64,000 nt of DNA from Tepidiforma sp. (GCA_026003935.1 BPIE01000001.1:806001-870000), one strand, 5' to 3'; shown: positions 36,277 through 45,782, counted from the first letter of the stretch. Made by a program: numbers and translations. The notes: generated from the sequence alone by a model not told the origin.

Positions 36277-37266
36277 TCAGGCGAGGCGGACGAGGGTCCG
36301 GCCGCGCACCTTGCCCTGGAGGATGTCGGCGCAGACGGCGGGGACGCCGTCGAGGTCGGTTTCGACCGCGATGGAGTCGAGGAGGCCGCGGGGCTTGAGG
36401 TCGGTCGCGAGGCGCTGCCAGGTGCGCTGCCGCTTCTCCATCGGGGTGAAGACGGAGTCGATGCCGAGGAGATTCACGTTGCGGAGGATGAAGGGGTAGA
36501 CGGTGGTCGCGATGGCGTTGCCGCCGGTGAGGCCGGAGAGGGCGATGCCGGCGCCGTACTTCATGGTGCGGATGAGGTAGGCGGTGGTTGCGCCGCCGAC
36601 GGGGTCGACGGCGCCGGCCCAGCGCTCGGATTCGAGCGGCCGGGAGCTTTCGGCGCTGACTTCTTCGCGGGTGAGGATTTCGGAGGCGCCGAGTTCGCGG
36701 AGGTAGGCGTGCTCGGACGCCTTGCCGGTGCTGGCGGCGACGGTGTAGCCGGCCTGGGCGAGCATGGCGACGGCCGTCGAGCCGACGCCGCCCGTGGCGC
36801 CGGTGACGATGACGGTACCGTTTGCGGGGCGGAGGCCGTTGTGTTCGAGCGCCTCGAGCGAGAGGGCAGCCGTGAAGCCGGCGGTGCCGATGGCCATCGC
36901 CTCTTTCAGGGTGAGGCCGGCGGGAAGCGGCATCACCCAGTCGGCCGGGACGCGTGCGAGTTCGGCGAAGCCGCCGGGGTGGCTGACGCCGACGTCGTAG
37001 CCGGTGACGACGACCTCCTGGCCGGGTGCGAACCGGTTGTCTTTGGATTCGAGGACGACGCCGGCGAGGTCGACGCCGGGAACCATGGGGTAGGAGCGGA
37101 TGACGCGGCCCGTTGGGGAGAGGGCGAGGCCATCTTTGTAGTTGATGGAGCTCCAGTGGACACGGATGGTGACGTCGCCAGGCGGGAGGTCCGCCTCGGA
37201 GAGTTCGCGGACGGCGACTGAGAAGGCGTCGCCCTGCTTATCGACGACGAGGGCTCGGTAGGGCAT
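36277..37266 (-). CDS. YhdH/AcuI-type quinone oxidoreductase-like reductase
   Basis: 329 residues of the zinc-free MDR family. The YhdH/AcuI features are SSINYKDGLALSPTGRVIRSYPMVPGVDLAG near the start and GATGGVGSTAVAMLAQAGY for NADPH. AcuI enzymes reduce acrylyl-CoA to propionyl-CoA in DMSP or 3-hydroxypropionate metabolism; that is family knowledge and not shown here. The ATG at 37266 gives a normal N-terminus. Divergent from the alpha/beta hydrolase gene. Confidence 0.85.
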   Translation of the reverse strand: MPYRALVVDKQGDAFSVAVRELSEADLPPGDVTIRVHWSSINYKDGLALSPTGRVIRSYPMVPGVDLAGVVLESKDNRFAPGQEVVVTGYDVGVSHPGGFAELARVPADWVMPLPAGLTLKEAMAIGTAGFTAALSLEALEHNGLRPANGTVIVTGATGGVGSTAVAMLAQAGYTVAASTGKASEHAYLRELGASEILTREEVSAESSRPLESERWAGAVDPVGGATTAYLIRTMKYGAGIALSGLTGGNAIATTVYPFILRNVNLLGIDSVFTPMEKRQRTWQRLATDLKPRGLLDSIAVETDLDGVPAVCADILQGKVRGRTLVRLA

Positions 37267-37399
37267 GGAGCTGCTCCGGAAGGTGGGGTGTGAGGGGAAG
37301 GGTGGGGCGCGGGGGCGAAAGTGACAAGCGGGGTAGGAGGTGGGAGCTGGGAGATTGGGGGTAGACTGCGGGGCAGTTCGATGGCGCGAGGTTGTGTGC

Positions 37400-38329
37400 A
37401 TGAGCGAGGAGTTGCGAGCGGACCGGTTTCGGGTGGAGAGGGCTGCGCCCCGGGGGTTCATGCAGGCGTTCATCCGGGAAGGGGTCGGCGGCGTCCCGGT
37501 CCTCCTGGTCCACGGCTGGCCGGAAACGAAGCGCATCTGGTGGCGGAACATCGAGCCGCTGGCAAGGGCGGGGTTCGAAGTCATCGTTCCCGACCTGCGC
37601 GGGTTCGGAGACTCGGAGGTCGGCCCCGACGGCTTCCACGATGTGCCGTCGCATGCGCGGGACCTGTATGCGCTGGCGCACGACTACCTCGGGCACGAGC
37701 GGGTGGTCGCGGTTGGGGGCGACCTCGGCGGCCCGGTGGTCCAGGACCTCTCCCTCCGGTTCCCGGGGTTCGTGGAGCGGATGGTGCTGTTCAATTCGCC
37801 GTTGCCGTTCGACCGGGAGCGGATGGCGGGGATGCGGACGCGGCCCCCGCGGGAGGCGTCGGACTATTTCGTGCGGCAGGGGACGGACGCAGACGCGCTG
37901 GCGGCGGAGCTGGCAACGCCGGAGATGCGGCGGCGGTACATCGCGACGTTCTACACGTCCCGGTTCTGGGCACACCCGGGTGCGTTCTCGCCGGAGGCTG
38001 TCGACTTCATGACGGAGCCGTTCGCCGATGGCGCGAAGCTGCGGGCGAGTTTTGGCGCGTATGAGTCAACGTTCCAGGAGCGTGCGCGGAGCGAACCCCC
38101 GGCGATGGCGTGTCCGAATCCGACGCCGACGCTCATCCTCTTCGGGCCGAGCGACCACGTCATCTACCCGGACTTCGACTTGATGGCGGCCCGCGTCTTC
38201 CCGAACCACGCCGGGCCGTTCCTGCTGCGGGACTGCGGGCACTTCGTACAGTGGGAAGCGGCGCACGCACTCAACTCGGCGGTGACGGCGTGGTGCGGCG
38301 ACCTGCTGGCGGGACGGCGGCGTCAGTAG
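37400..38329 (+). CDS. Alpha/beta hydrolase, epoxide hydrolase or dehalogenase-like
   Basis: 309 residues. The oxyanion motif is VHGWPET (38-43). The nucleophile elbow GGDLGGP places an Asp (D108) as nucleophile, the hallmark of epoxide hydrolases and haloalkane dehalogenases. The catalytic His is H281 in DCGHFVQWE. WWRNIEPLARAGFEVIVPDLRGFGDS is typical of the epoxide hydrolase group. Its 3' end overlaps the X1 gene on the other strand by 7 bp. Pieces of a related 3' end recur twice in the array that follows. Confidence 0.88.
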   Translation: MSEELRADRFRVERAAPRGFMQAFIREGVGGVPVLLVHGWPETKRIWWRNIEPLARAGFEVIVPDLRGFGDSEVGPDGFHDVPSHARDLYALAHDYLGHERVVAVGGDLGGPVVQDLSLRFPGFVERMVLFNSPLPFDRERMAGMRTRPPREASDYFVRQGTDADALAAELATPEMRRRYIATFYTSRFWAHPGAFSPEAVDFMTEPFADGAKLRASFGAYESTFQERARSEPPAMACPNPTPTLILFGPSDHVIYPDFDLMAARVFPNHAGPFLLRDCGHFVQWEAAHALNSAVTAWCGDLLAGRRRQ

Positions 38330-38976
38330 TTCCAGGTCCAGGATTGCTGGTACTGCCAGTTTGCCGGGTTCTCGATGTCGTAGGTGCCGAGGGTCCCGAA
38401 ATTCGTCCAGTTGGCGGACCAGAACGATGGTTCCGCCCCTTGATGCAGGTGCTGGCCGGCCCAGGGACAGGACGCGCTCTTCTCTTGCGCGACGGAGAAG
38501 CCGACTTCGGACTTGCTGAAGGACCAGGACGGGCTCCCGCTGGCGTACACCCACCACCCCGGCGTCCACGTTCGGCTGTGGACGTAATGGACTACGCCCT
38601 TTGGGAATTGGAATACGTCTCTGACGGCGAGCGTTACTCGGTAACAGGCGTCAGTATCGTTCTGCTGGATGAATGCTTCGGCGATGGTGCCGGTTCCGCC
38701 GGAGCGGTAGCCGTACGAGCGCCAGAAGATGGGACGGTTGGGCGCCCACGACTGGTGTCCGTTCGCCCAGTCGAGTGCGTTGCCAGGCGTCGGCGGGTTC
38801 AAACACGTTTCGTGCCAGCTGCAGTTGAGGGCGGCGAACCGGGCCTCCGGACCGGGGTGAACCCGGAGTGTGAGGTATTCGGTGACGGCCGCGGCCTGGC
38901 GGGGGCCAGGCAGTGAGGTGGCGAATCCTGCGATGAACCCGGCGGTGAAGGTGAGCAGGGCGAGTAAGCGGGTCAC
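38323..38976 (-). CDS. X1 copy I: secreted Trp-rich protein of unknown function
   Basis: 217 residues starting with GTG at 38976, overlapping the X2(I) stop by 4 bp. Residues 1-30 form a signal peptide or anchor (LLALLTFTAGFIAGFATSLPG). The body has SLTLRVHPGP-like VTEYLTLRVHPGPE, a Cys pair (CSWHETC), then NALDWANGHQSWAPNRPIFW, a HYVHSRTWTPGWW segment and the C-terminus NWQYQQSWTWNY. It has many Trp and Tyr. Four more Cys suggest disulfides outside the cell. I recognise no domain. It is the only undamaged X1 copy. Confidence 0.7.
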   Translation of the reverse strand: MTRLLALLTFTAGFIAGFATSLPGPRQAAAVTEYLTLRVHPGPEARFAALNCSWHETCLNPPTPGNALDWANGHQSWAPNRPIFWRSYGYRSGGTGTIAEAFIQQNDTDACYRVTLAVRDVFQFPKGVVHYVHSRTWTPGWWVYASGSPSWSFSKSEVGFSVAQEKSASCPWAGQHLHQGAEPSFWSANWTNFGTLGTYDIENPANWQYQQSWTWNY

Positions 38977-39780
38977 GGCCGGGTCTCCCCGAGGATCGCC
39001 TCGGCGAACTGGAGCAAGAGCGGCAGCGGCATGTTGCCCTGCATCCACGTGAGCACGCCATCGCGATAGGTGACCAGCGCGGTGATGCCGACGCCGAGGT
39101 CCGGGAGGATGGGGACCGCTACCGCCGCAGGGGCACCCGCCACCTCCATCTCGCGCACCCGGGGCGCGGGCAGGTGCAGCGACACCGCGGGCGGCTCCCG
39201 GTCGACCACCACCCGGTTGACCGACAACGCTCCACCAAACGGGGCCAACCCGGGGATGACCGGCAGGGAGTACGACGCACTCGCGCCGACCGGGCCGCGG
39301 CCGCTGCAGGAGAGCACGTAGATGGCGTCGGGGAGGCAACCCGCCCGGGTTCGGATGGACCAGCGGGAGCTCGACCCGGCTCCCGCGCGTGACGGAGAGC
39401 TCGGAGTACCAGGCGGGGTCGTCGCACCACGCCGTCGGGTCGTAGAAGTCCCCTGCACCGGGGCCGATGTGGACCCCGGCGATCACTCCATCGAACCGCG
39501 GCAGCCGGAGGTCCGCCTCGTGGTAGGGGTCCGCCCAAAACGGCTTGCTCGTGTCCGGGTCGAGCGAGAGCCCGGTATGCGGGTCAACGGCAGCCGTTGG
39601 GGTCGCGGTTGGGGCGGCGGCTGTCGGGGTTGCGGTTGGGGCGGCAGGCGTCCCCGCAGCGGCCGCGGGCGGTGAGCCCTCCTCCCCGCCAATTTGGCGG
39701 CCAAGCGCGAATCCCGCCGCTCCCAGCACGAGGGCGACGAGCGCCGCTCCGATGACGACGCGTGCACGCGACATCGTCAT
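38973..39780 (-). CDS. X2 copy I: membrane-anchored protein, frameshifted
   Basis: Starts MTMSRARVVIGAALVALVLG, a membrane helix, then GRQIGGEEG and a Thr/Pro/Ala linker. The ectodomain begins DPHTGLSLDPDTSKPFWADP. Relative to the intact copy II, nine bases (39329-39337) replace a run of eight G, so the frame shifts after LPLVHPNPGG. The remainder, ending GVLTWMQGNMPLPLLLQFAE and ILGETRP, continues in another frame and is otherwise nearly identical to copy II. Length is one base over a multiple of three. As written it would produce a truncated protein. Confidence 0.7.
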
Positions 39781-39830
39781 GCCACTCCTCCTCTTCAAGC
39801 TATAGCGAAGCCTAGCACGCGGGGGGGGCG
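39781..39830 (-). promoter_or_regulatory. Conserved X2 leader, copy I (also at 40724-40770 and 42417-42462)
   Basis: The 45-50 bases before each X2 ATG are almost identical in the three copies. They contain GAGGAGGAG just before the start (ribosome site), then TTGAAG, CTATAGC and TAGGCT, from which a -10 hexamer could be chosen, and end in a run of seven or eight G. Conservation of this leader across copies whose genes have diverged suggests a kept promoter. Confidence 0.5.
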
Positions 39831-39853
39831 TCAACACCGGCCGGCCGCCAGCG

Positions 39854-39900
39854 CGCTTCGCGAAGGCGCCGTACCCGCGGCGGGACTGCGGGCAGTTCAT
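39854..39900 (+). pseudogene. Truncated 3' fragment of an alpha/beta hydrolase gene (unit I/II junction)
   Basis: Reads RFAKAPYPRRDCGQF in the frame of the hydrolase C-terminus and then breaks directly into the first codons of an X1 copy. It corresponds to the region around the catalytic His (RDCGHFVQWE in the full gene), here with Gln in place of His. A remnant of the tandem duplication. Confidence 0.7.
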
Positions 39901-39920
39901 GGGGCGAGCAGGCGGGTCAC
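39897..39920 (-). pseudogene. X1 copy II remnant: seven codons
   Basis: GTG at 39920 overlaps the X2(II) stop exactly as in units I and III. The reading VTRLLAP then stops at a TGA created by fusion to the hydrolase fragment. The rest of X1 is deleted in this unit. Confidence 0.75.
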
Positions 39921-40723
39921 GGCCGGGTCTCCCCGAGGATCGCCTCGGCGAACTGGAGCAAGAGCGGCAGCGGCATGTTGCCCTGCATCCACGTGAGCAC
40001 GCCATCGCGATAGGTGACCAGCGCGGTGATGCCGACGCCGAGGTCCGGGAGGATGGGGACCGCTACCGCCGCAGGGGCACCCGCCACCTCCATCTCGCGC
40101 ACCCGGGGCGCGGGCAGGTGCAGCGACACCGCAGGCGGCTCCCGGTCGACCACCACCCGGTTGACCGACAACGCTCCACCAAACGGGGCCAACCCGGGGA
40201 TGACCGGCAGGGAGTACGACGCGCCCGCGGCGACCGGGCCGCGGCCGCTGCAGGAGAGCACGTAGATGGCGTGGGGGGGGAACCCGCCCGGGATCGGATG
40301 GACCAGCGGGAGCTCGACCCGGCTCCCGCGCGTGACGGAGAGCTCGGAGTACCAGGCGGGGTCGTCGCACCACGCCGTCGGGTCGTAGAAGTCCCCTGCA
40401 CCGGGGCCGATGTGGACCCCGGCGATCACTCCATCGAACCGCGGCAGCCGGAGGTCCGCCTCGTGGTAGGGATCCGCCCAAAATGGCTTGCTCGTGTCCG
40501 GGTCGAGCGAGAGCCCGGTATGCGGGTCAACGGCAGCCGTTGGGGTCGCGGTTGGGGCGGCGGCTGTCGGGGTCGAGGTTGGGGCGGCAGGCGTCCCCGC
40601 AGCGGCCGCGGGCGGTGAGCCCTCCTCCCCGCCAATTTGGCGGCCAAGCGCGAAGCCCGCCGCTCCGAGGACGAGGGCCGCGAGCGCCGCTCCGATGACG
40701 ACGCGTGCACGCGACATCGTCAT
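39917..40723 (-). CDS. X2 copy II: intact membrane-anchored protein of unknown function
   Basis: 268 residues, the only intact X2. One N-terminal membrane helix (residues 8-27), a Pro/Thr linker to about residue 65, then an external domain with AWCDDPAWYSELSV, YVLSCSGRGPV and LHLPAPRVREMEVAG. The end, TYRDGVLTWMQGNMPLPLLL, recalls the tail of DUF4367-like domains in which a short strand is followed by a helix (eeLlkiAesi), though this likeness is weak. Two Cys in the ectodomain may pair. Its X1 partner is deleted. Confidence 0.75.
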   Translation of the reverse strand: MTMSRARVVIGAALAALVLGAAGFALGRQIGGEEGSPPAAAAGTPAAPTSTPTAAAPTATPTAAVDPHTGLSLDPDTSKPFWADPYHEADLRLPRFDGVIAGVHIGPGAGDFYDPTAWCDDPAWYSELSVTRGSRVELPLVHPIPGGFPPHAIYVLSCSGRGPVAAGASYSLPVIPGLAPFGGALSVNRVVVDREPPAVSLHLPAPRVREMEVAGAPAAVAVPILPDLGVGITALVTYRDGVLTWMQGNMPLPLLLQFAEAILGETRP

Positions 40724-40795
40724 ACCACTCCTCCTCTTCAAGCTATAGCGAAGCCTAGCACGCGGGGGGGCGTCAAGACCGGCGGGCCGGCAGCA

Positions 40796-40921
40796 CGCTT
40801 CGCGAAGGCGCCGTACCTGCTGCGGGAGTGCGGGCACTTCGTACACTGGGAAGCGGCGCACGCACTCAACTCGGCGGTGACGGCGTGGGGCGGGGGCCTG
40901 CTGGCGGGACGGAGGCGTTAG
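40796..40921 (+). pseudogene. 3' fragment of an alpha/beta hydrolase gene (unit II/III junction)
   Basis: 42 codons reading RFAKAPYLLRECGHFVHWEA and on to LLAGRRR with a stop, clearly homologous to the last 45 codons of the hydrolase at 37400. The first part differs more (AKAPY versus NHAGPF), so the fragment may come from a paralogue. It keeps the catalytic-His motif but no start or fold. Its stop overlaps the X1(III) stop as in the intact locus. Confidence 0.8.
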
Positions 40922-41600
40922 TAGTTCCAGGTCCAGGATTGCTGGTACTGCCAGTTTTCTGGGAATGAGATGGCGTAACTTACACCGGCGCTAGTGAAAA
41001 TTGCCCAGTTTACCGCCCACCATCCGGTGAAGTCCCTGTCCTGGTGGAGGTGTTGCCCGGTCCAGTACCCGCCAGCCACGCACGAGGGAAACTCGGTCGA
41101 CCGGCTAACCCGACCTGTTCAACCGACCATTGCCAGGAAGACGACCCGTTGATCGAGAACTGCCAGCCGGGCGTCCACGTTCGAGAATGGACGTAGCTGA
41201 TGTAGCCTTTCGAGAATCCGAACACGTCGATGACAGCAACGCGAAGCGCGGCACAAACCCCGTCGGCCTGGATGATTTGTCCGGTGGCGATGGCTCCAAA
41301 CTGATTAGGGTTTGACCTAAAGCCGCGTGACCGCCAAAGGATCGGGCGGTCGGGTGCCCAGCTCGCGTGTCCGTTGGCCCAGTCGAGCGCCGAGCCCGCG
41401 GATGGGGGGTTCGTGCAGGCGGCATGCCACGAGCAGGTCAACGCAGCGAGCGACTGCTCTGGGCCCGGATGGACCCGCAGGGTGACCGATTCCGAGGCGG
41501 CTGCAGCTGGGGGCGGCGGCCGGTCCAAGACGAGCGGGAGATTGCCGAGCCAGAACCCGCCAGCGAGGGCAACTGCGTACACCAGCACCCGCGGGTTCAT
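40918..41600 (-). CDS. X1 copy III: diverged secreted protein, frameshifted
   Basis: ATG at 41600 overlaps the X2(III) stop by 4 bp. It has a signal peptide (VLVYAVALAGGFWLGNLPLVL) and the X1 landmarks VTLRVHPGPEQS, CSWHAAC, SALDWANGHASWAPDRPILW and YVHSRTWTPGWQ. The frame is lost near a GGG run (41086-41088). One added base restores CVAGGYWTGQHLHQ and the shared NWQYQQSWTWNY end. Total length is one base short of a multiple of three. Overall it is clearly diverged from copy I, so the duplication is not recent or selection varied it. Confidence 0.65.
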
Positions 41601-42416
41601 TTCAGGAGCTCCTCCGCGGCGGTGAGGAGCGCCTCCTCAGTCAAACCCTGGCTGGTGATGACCGTCACGACACCGTCCCGGACGGCGACCACGGCACCGG
41701 AGCCGAATCCGATACGGGGGAGAGGCGGCACCGCTAGGACGGCGGGGCCGCCGCCGACCCGGACTTCGCGGACGCGGGGAGCGCGGAGCTGGACGAGGGC
41801 GATCGGGGTTCGACGGGTCACCGGCAAGGTAGCGAAAGACCCAGAGGTCCCCGCCGCGCGGAGCGCCACCCGGGTGGGGCAACAAGGAGAAGGTGGCCTC
41901 GGCCGCGACCGCTCCTCCGTCAGCGCACGCCACGACGCGAACCTCGCCCGGCTGCGCGACGACGCCCGGAATCCCGGGCGTGCGGATAGCGACCGGCGAA
42001 TCCGCGATATCAGCCAGCGAGCGCGAACCGGGCGGGAGATACGATGCGCACGGCGCGATGCGGGAGCTGGCGCCGCCGACTCCGTCGGCGGGGGACGGCT
42101 CGATACGAACCCCTGCCAGCGTTCCTTCGAAGAGCGGCAGCCGGGATTCCGCTTCGGTGTATGGCACGTGCCACAGAGGCCTGGTCGTATCTGGCTCGAG
42201 CGAGAGCCCGGTATACGGGTCAACGGCAGCGGCCTGGGTCGCGGTTGGGGCGGCGGCCGTCGGGGTTGCGGTTGGGGCGGCAGGCGTCCCCGCTGCGGCC
42301 GCGGGCGGTGAGCCCTCCTCCCCGCCAATTTGGCGGCCAAGCGCGAATCCCGCCGCTCCCAGCAGGAGGGCGACGAGCGCCGCTCCGATGACGACGCGTG
42401 CACGCGACATCGTCAT
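41597..42416 (-). CDS. X2 copy III: same head, different ectodomain, frameshifted
   Basis: The first 60 or so residues match copies I and II (MTMSRARVVIGAALVALLLG, then the Thr/Pro linker). After VDPYTGLSLEPDTTRPLW the sequence diverges: SRIAPCASYLPPGSRSLAD and PGEVRVVACADGGAVAAEAT. The C-terminal quarter (LVQLRAPRVREVRVGGG, VVAVRDGVVTVITSQGLTEE) lies in another frame. One base is extra, probably in the GGGG at 41876-41879. The tail resembles a DUF4367-like ending more clearly than copy II does. Confidence 0.65.
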
Positions 42417-42549
42417 ACCACTCCTCCTCTTCAAGCTATAGCGAAGCCTAGCACGCGGGGGGGGCGTCAAGACCGACGGGTGATTATCCGGGAGTCCGGA
42501 ACCCGGGGTTGCGCTGCGAGTTCGCCGGTCTTTCCTGGTGTCACGGGTG

Positions 42550-42587
42550 TGGCAGGCCGCCCGCACGGAGCTTCGGCCGGCCTGCCA
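42550..42587 (-). terminator. Hairpin after uvrA
   Basis: TGGCAGGCCG (42550-42559) pairs with CGGCCTGCCA (42578-42587) around an 18-base loop, starting 5 bp after the uvrA stop. The rest of the 42463-42591 spacer shows nothing else recognisable. Confidence 0.6.
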
Positions 42588-42591
42588 GGCG

Positions 42592-45500
42592 TCAGGCGGA
42601 CGGGTCGGCCGCGCGCTTCGAGCGGAGTTCGCGCTCGGATGCGGTTTCCGGACGGGGCAATCGGCGGGGCTTTGCCTGTGCGGCGGGCCGGGTGTCCGGG
42701 GCGGCCTCGCGGGCGGCCCTGGCGTCGATGCGCCCGGCAGCGGCGGCTGCACGGCGGGCGACCGTTTCGGCGCCGGCGCGGCCGTTGGCGGCGGGGGCCG
42801 CGGCCGGGACGAGGCCGTCGGGTGAAGCCGGTGCGCTGTACGTCCCGGCGGCTTCGAGGATCGGCCGGAGGTAGCGCCCGGTGAAGCTCGCTTCGCAGCG
42901 GGCGACTTCCTCCGGGGTGCCGGTGACGACGACCTGGCCGCCGCGGTCCCCGCCGAGGGGGCCGAGGTCGATGATGTGGTCGGCGGACTTGATGACATCG
43001 AGGTGGTGTTCAATGACGACGACGGTGTTGCCAGCATCGACCAGGCGGTGGAGGACATCGAGGAGGTGGGCGACGTCCTGGAAGCTGAGGCCGGTCGTCG
43101 GTTCGTCGAGGACGTAAAGGGTGCGGCCGGTGGAGCGGCGGGAGAGCTCGCTGGCGAGTTTGATGCGCTGGGCTTCGCCGCCGGAGAGGGTGGTGGCGGG
43201 CTGGCCGATCTTGATGTAGCCGAGGCCAGTGGCTTCGAGGGTGTCGAGGATGCGCTTGATGCGGGGGAACCGTTCGAAGAATTCGACCGCCTCGGAGACG
43301 GTCATGTCGAGGACCTCGGCGATGTTCTTGCCGCGGAAGGTGATTTCGAGCGCCTCGCGGTTGTAGCGCCTGCCGTGGCAGGCCTCGCAGGGGACGGTGA
43401 CATCGGGGAGGAACTGCATTTCGACGATTTTGTAGCCGTCTCCGGCGCACTCTTCGCAGCGGCCGCCTTTGACGTTGAAGGAGAAGCGGCCGGCCTTGTA
43501 GCCGCGGGCGCGCGCTTCGGGGACGGAGGCGAAGAGCTCGCGGATGAGGGTGAAGGCGCCGGTGTAGGTGGCGGGGTTGGAGCGGGGAGTGCGGCCGATG
43601 GGGGACTGGTCGATATCGACGACCTTGTCGATGTGCTCGAGGCCCTCGATGGTGTCGTGGGCGCCGGGGCGCTGGCGTGCTCCGTGGAGGACCTGGAGGG
43701 CGCGGGGCACGAGGATGTCGGTGATGAGAGAGGATTTGCCGGAGCCGGAGACGCCGGTGACGGCGACGAGCTTGCCGAGGGGGATGTCGACGGTGATGTT
43801 GCGGAGGTTGTTTTCGCGGGCGCCGACGATGCGAATCGTTTTGCCATTGCCAGGGCGGCGCTGCGGCGGGACGGGGATTTGGCGGCGACCGGAGAGGTAG
43901 GCGCCGGTGATGCTCTCGGGGTGGTCGAGGATGGCTGGGAGCGGCCCCTCGGCCACGACGCGGCCGCCGTGGATGCCGGCACCGGGGCCCATGTCGATGA
44001 TCCAGTCGGCGGCACGCATCATCGCTTCGTCGTGTTCGACGACGAGGACGGTGTTGCCGAGGTCGCGGAGCCGTTCGAGGGTGCGGATGAGGCGGTCGCC
44101 GTCGACGGGGTGGAGGCCGATGGAGGGTTCGTCGCAGATATAGAGCACGCCCATGAGGGCGGACCCGATCTGGGTGGCGAGGCGGATGCGCTGGGATTCG
44201 CCGCCGGAAAGGGTGCCGGAGACGCGGTCGAGGGTGAGGTAATCGAGGCCGACGTCGACGAGGAACTCGAGGCGGGAGCGGATCTCCTTGAGGACCTGGA
44301 CCGCGATCGTTCGCTCGCGGGGGGAGAGCGGGGTTTCGGGGCCGGCGAGGCGGTCGAACCAGGCGCGGGCCTCGGCGATGCTCATGGCGCTGACGTCGGA
44401 GATGGGTCGGCCGTCGACGAGGACGGCGAGCGCCTCGGGCCGGAGGCGGCGCCCGCGGCACTCGGGGCAGGGGATGGCGGCCATGTATTTTTCGATCTCG
44501 GCGCGGACGTAGTCGGAGTCGGTTTCTTTGTAGCGCCGCTGCAGGTTGGGGATGACGCCTTCGTAGCGGGTGTCGTAGACCTGGGTTCGGCCGTATTGGT
44601 TGGTGAAGCGGAGGCGAAGGAGGCGGTCGCCGGTACCGTAGAGGAGGGCGTGGAGCTGGGCGTCGGTGAGCTCGCTGATGGGGGTGTGGATGTTGAAGCC
44701 CTGGTCTTCGGCGACGGCCTCGAGCTGGCGGAGGTACCAGCCGGCGATGCTGGGGGATTTGGACCAGGGTTCGACGGCGCCCTCGGCGATCGACTTCGTC
44801 CGGTCGGGAATGACGAGGGCGGGGTCGATCTGCATTTCGACGCCGAGCCCGGTGCAGCGGGGGCAGGCGCCGTGGGGGCTGTTGAAGGAGAAGGTGCGGG
44901 GTTCGATTTCGCCGATGGAGGTGCCGTCGTAGGGGCAGGCGAAGTGCTCGGAAAAGATGCGCTCGGCGGGCGGCTCGGGGGCGCCTTCGGGAGCGCCGCC
45001 GGCGTAGCCGACGATGATGACGCCCTGGCCGACTTTGAGGGCCTGCTCGACGGAATCGGCGATGCGGCTGGATGCGGCGGGATCGGCGCCGGGCTCGGGG
45101 ACGACGAGGCGGTCGACGACGACGTCGATGTCGTGGCGTTTTTTCTTGTCGAGGCCGGGGAGCTCGTCGATGTCGTAGACCTGGCCGTCGATGCGCACGC
45201 GGACGAAGCCGGCGCGGCGGGCCTCGTCGAAGATGCCGGCGTGCTCACCTTTCTTGGCGCGGGCGACGGGGGCGAGGAGGAGGAGCCGGGAGCCGGGTGG
45301 GTAGGCGAGGATGGCGTCGGCGATTTGCTGGACGGTCTGGCGCTCGATGGGTCTGCCGCAGACGGGGCAGTGGGGGCGGCCGATGCGGGCCCAGAGGAGG
45401 CGCATGTAGTCGTAGATTTCGGTAACGGTGCCGACGGTGGAGCGGGGGTTGTTGGAGGTGGATTTCTGGTCGATGGAGATGGCCGGGGAGAGCCCGTCGA

Positions 45501-45732
45501 TGTGGTCGACGTCGGGCTTTTCCATGAGGCCGAGGAACTGCCGGGCGTAGGCGGAGAGGGATTCGACGTAGCGGCGCTGCCCTTCGGCGTAGATGGTGTC
45601 GAAGGCGAGGGAGGATTTGCCGGAGCCGGAGAGGCCGGTGATGACGACGAGCCGGTCGCGGGGGATGCGGACGTCGATGTTCTTGAGGTTATGTTCGCGT
45701 GCGCCGCGGACGAGGATGTGGTCGAGTGGCAC
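42592..45732 (-). CDS. uvrA: Excinuclease ABC subunit A
   Basis: 1046 residues from GTG 45732. Two ABC modules: Walker [15 protein letters not shown] and [13 protein letters not shown]; signatures [17 protein letters not shown] and [16 protein letters not shown]. Zinc modules include [12 protein letters not shown] and CEECAGDG with CEACHGRR. It scans DNA for bulky lesions and loads UvrB. The frame is open to 45837, but the GTG starts the usual [18 protein letters not shown]. The last 100 or so residues are an Ala/Arg-rich low-complexity extension beyond normal UvrA length (about 940). A possible LexA box lies upstream. Confidence 0.97.
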   Translation of the reverse strand: MPLDHILVRGAREHNLKNIDVRIPRDRLVVITGLSGSGKSSLAFDTIYAEGQRRYVESLSAYARQFLGLMEKPDVDHIDGLSPAISIDQKSTSNNPRSTVGTVTEIYDYMRLLWARIGRPHCPVCGRPIERQTVQQIADAILAYPPGSRLLLLAPVARAKKGEHAGIFDEARRAGFVRVRIDGQVYDIDELPGLDKKKRHDIDVVVDRLVVPEPGADPAASSRIADSVEQALKVGQGVIIVGYAGGAPEGAPEPPAERIFSEHFACPYDGTSIGEIEPRTFSFNSPHGACPRCTGLGVEMQIDPALVIPDRTKSIAEGAVEPWSKSPSIAGWYLRQLEAVAEDQGFNIHTPISELTDAQLHALLYGTGDRLLRLRFTNQYGRTQVYDTRYEGVIPNLQRRYKETDSDYVRAEIEKYMAAIPCPECRGRRLRPEALAVLVDGRPISDVSAMSIAEARAWFDRLAGPETPLSPRERTIAVQVLKEIRSRLEFLVDVGLDYLTLDRVSGTLSGGESQRIRLATQIGSALMGVLYICDEPSIGLHPVDGDRLIRTLERLRDLGNTVLVVEHDEAMMRAADWIIDMGPGAGIHGGRVVAEGPLPAILDHPESITGAYLSGRRQIPVPPQRRPGNGKTIRIVGARENNLRNITVDIPLGKLVAVTGVSGSGKSSLITDILVPRALQVLHGARQRPGAHDTIEGLEHIDKVVDIDQSPIGRTPRSNPATYTGAFTLIRELFASVPEARARGYKAGRFSFNVKGGRCEECAGDGYKIVEMQFLPDVTVPCEACHGRRYNREALEITFRGKNIAEVLDMTVSEAVEFFERFPRIKRILDTLEATGLGYIKIGQPATTLSGGEAQRIKLASELSRRSTGRTLYVLDEPTTGLSFQDVAHLLDVLHRLVDAGNTVVVIEHHLDVIKSADHIIDLGPLGGDRGGQVVVTGTPEEVARCEASFTGRYLRPILEAAGTYSAPASPDGLVPAAAPAANGRAGAETVARRAAAAAGRIDARAAREAAPDTRPAAQAKPRRLPRPETASERELRSKRAADPSA

Positions 45733-45782
45733 GGGGGGCCTTTCGCGGGTGTCGGTGACAGGCGGCGGGGCGCCTATGTTCG

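Larger units (their letters stand above)
38323..42462. repeat. Tandem array of the X2-X1 two-gene module (three copies, partly decayed)
   Basis: Three head-to-tail units run on the - strand. Each contains a conserved leader, an X2 gene and an X1 gene coupled by a 4-bp overlap, and ends against a 3' fragment of an alpha/beta hydrolase gene on the + strand. Unit I: 38323-39830. Unit II: about 39854-40775, with X1 deleted. Unit III: about 40796-42462. Units I and II are nearly identical in X2. In unit III the leader and the first 60 or so codons match I almost perfectly but the rest has diverged. Confidence 0.85.

Noticed and set aside
38323-42462. CRISPR array or insertion sequence as explanation for the repeats
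   Set aside because: Repeat units are over 1 kb, contain protein-coding genes and lack short direct repeats, spacers, terminal inverted repeats or a transposase.
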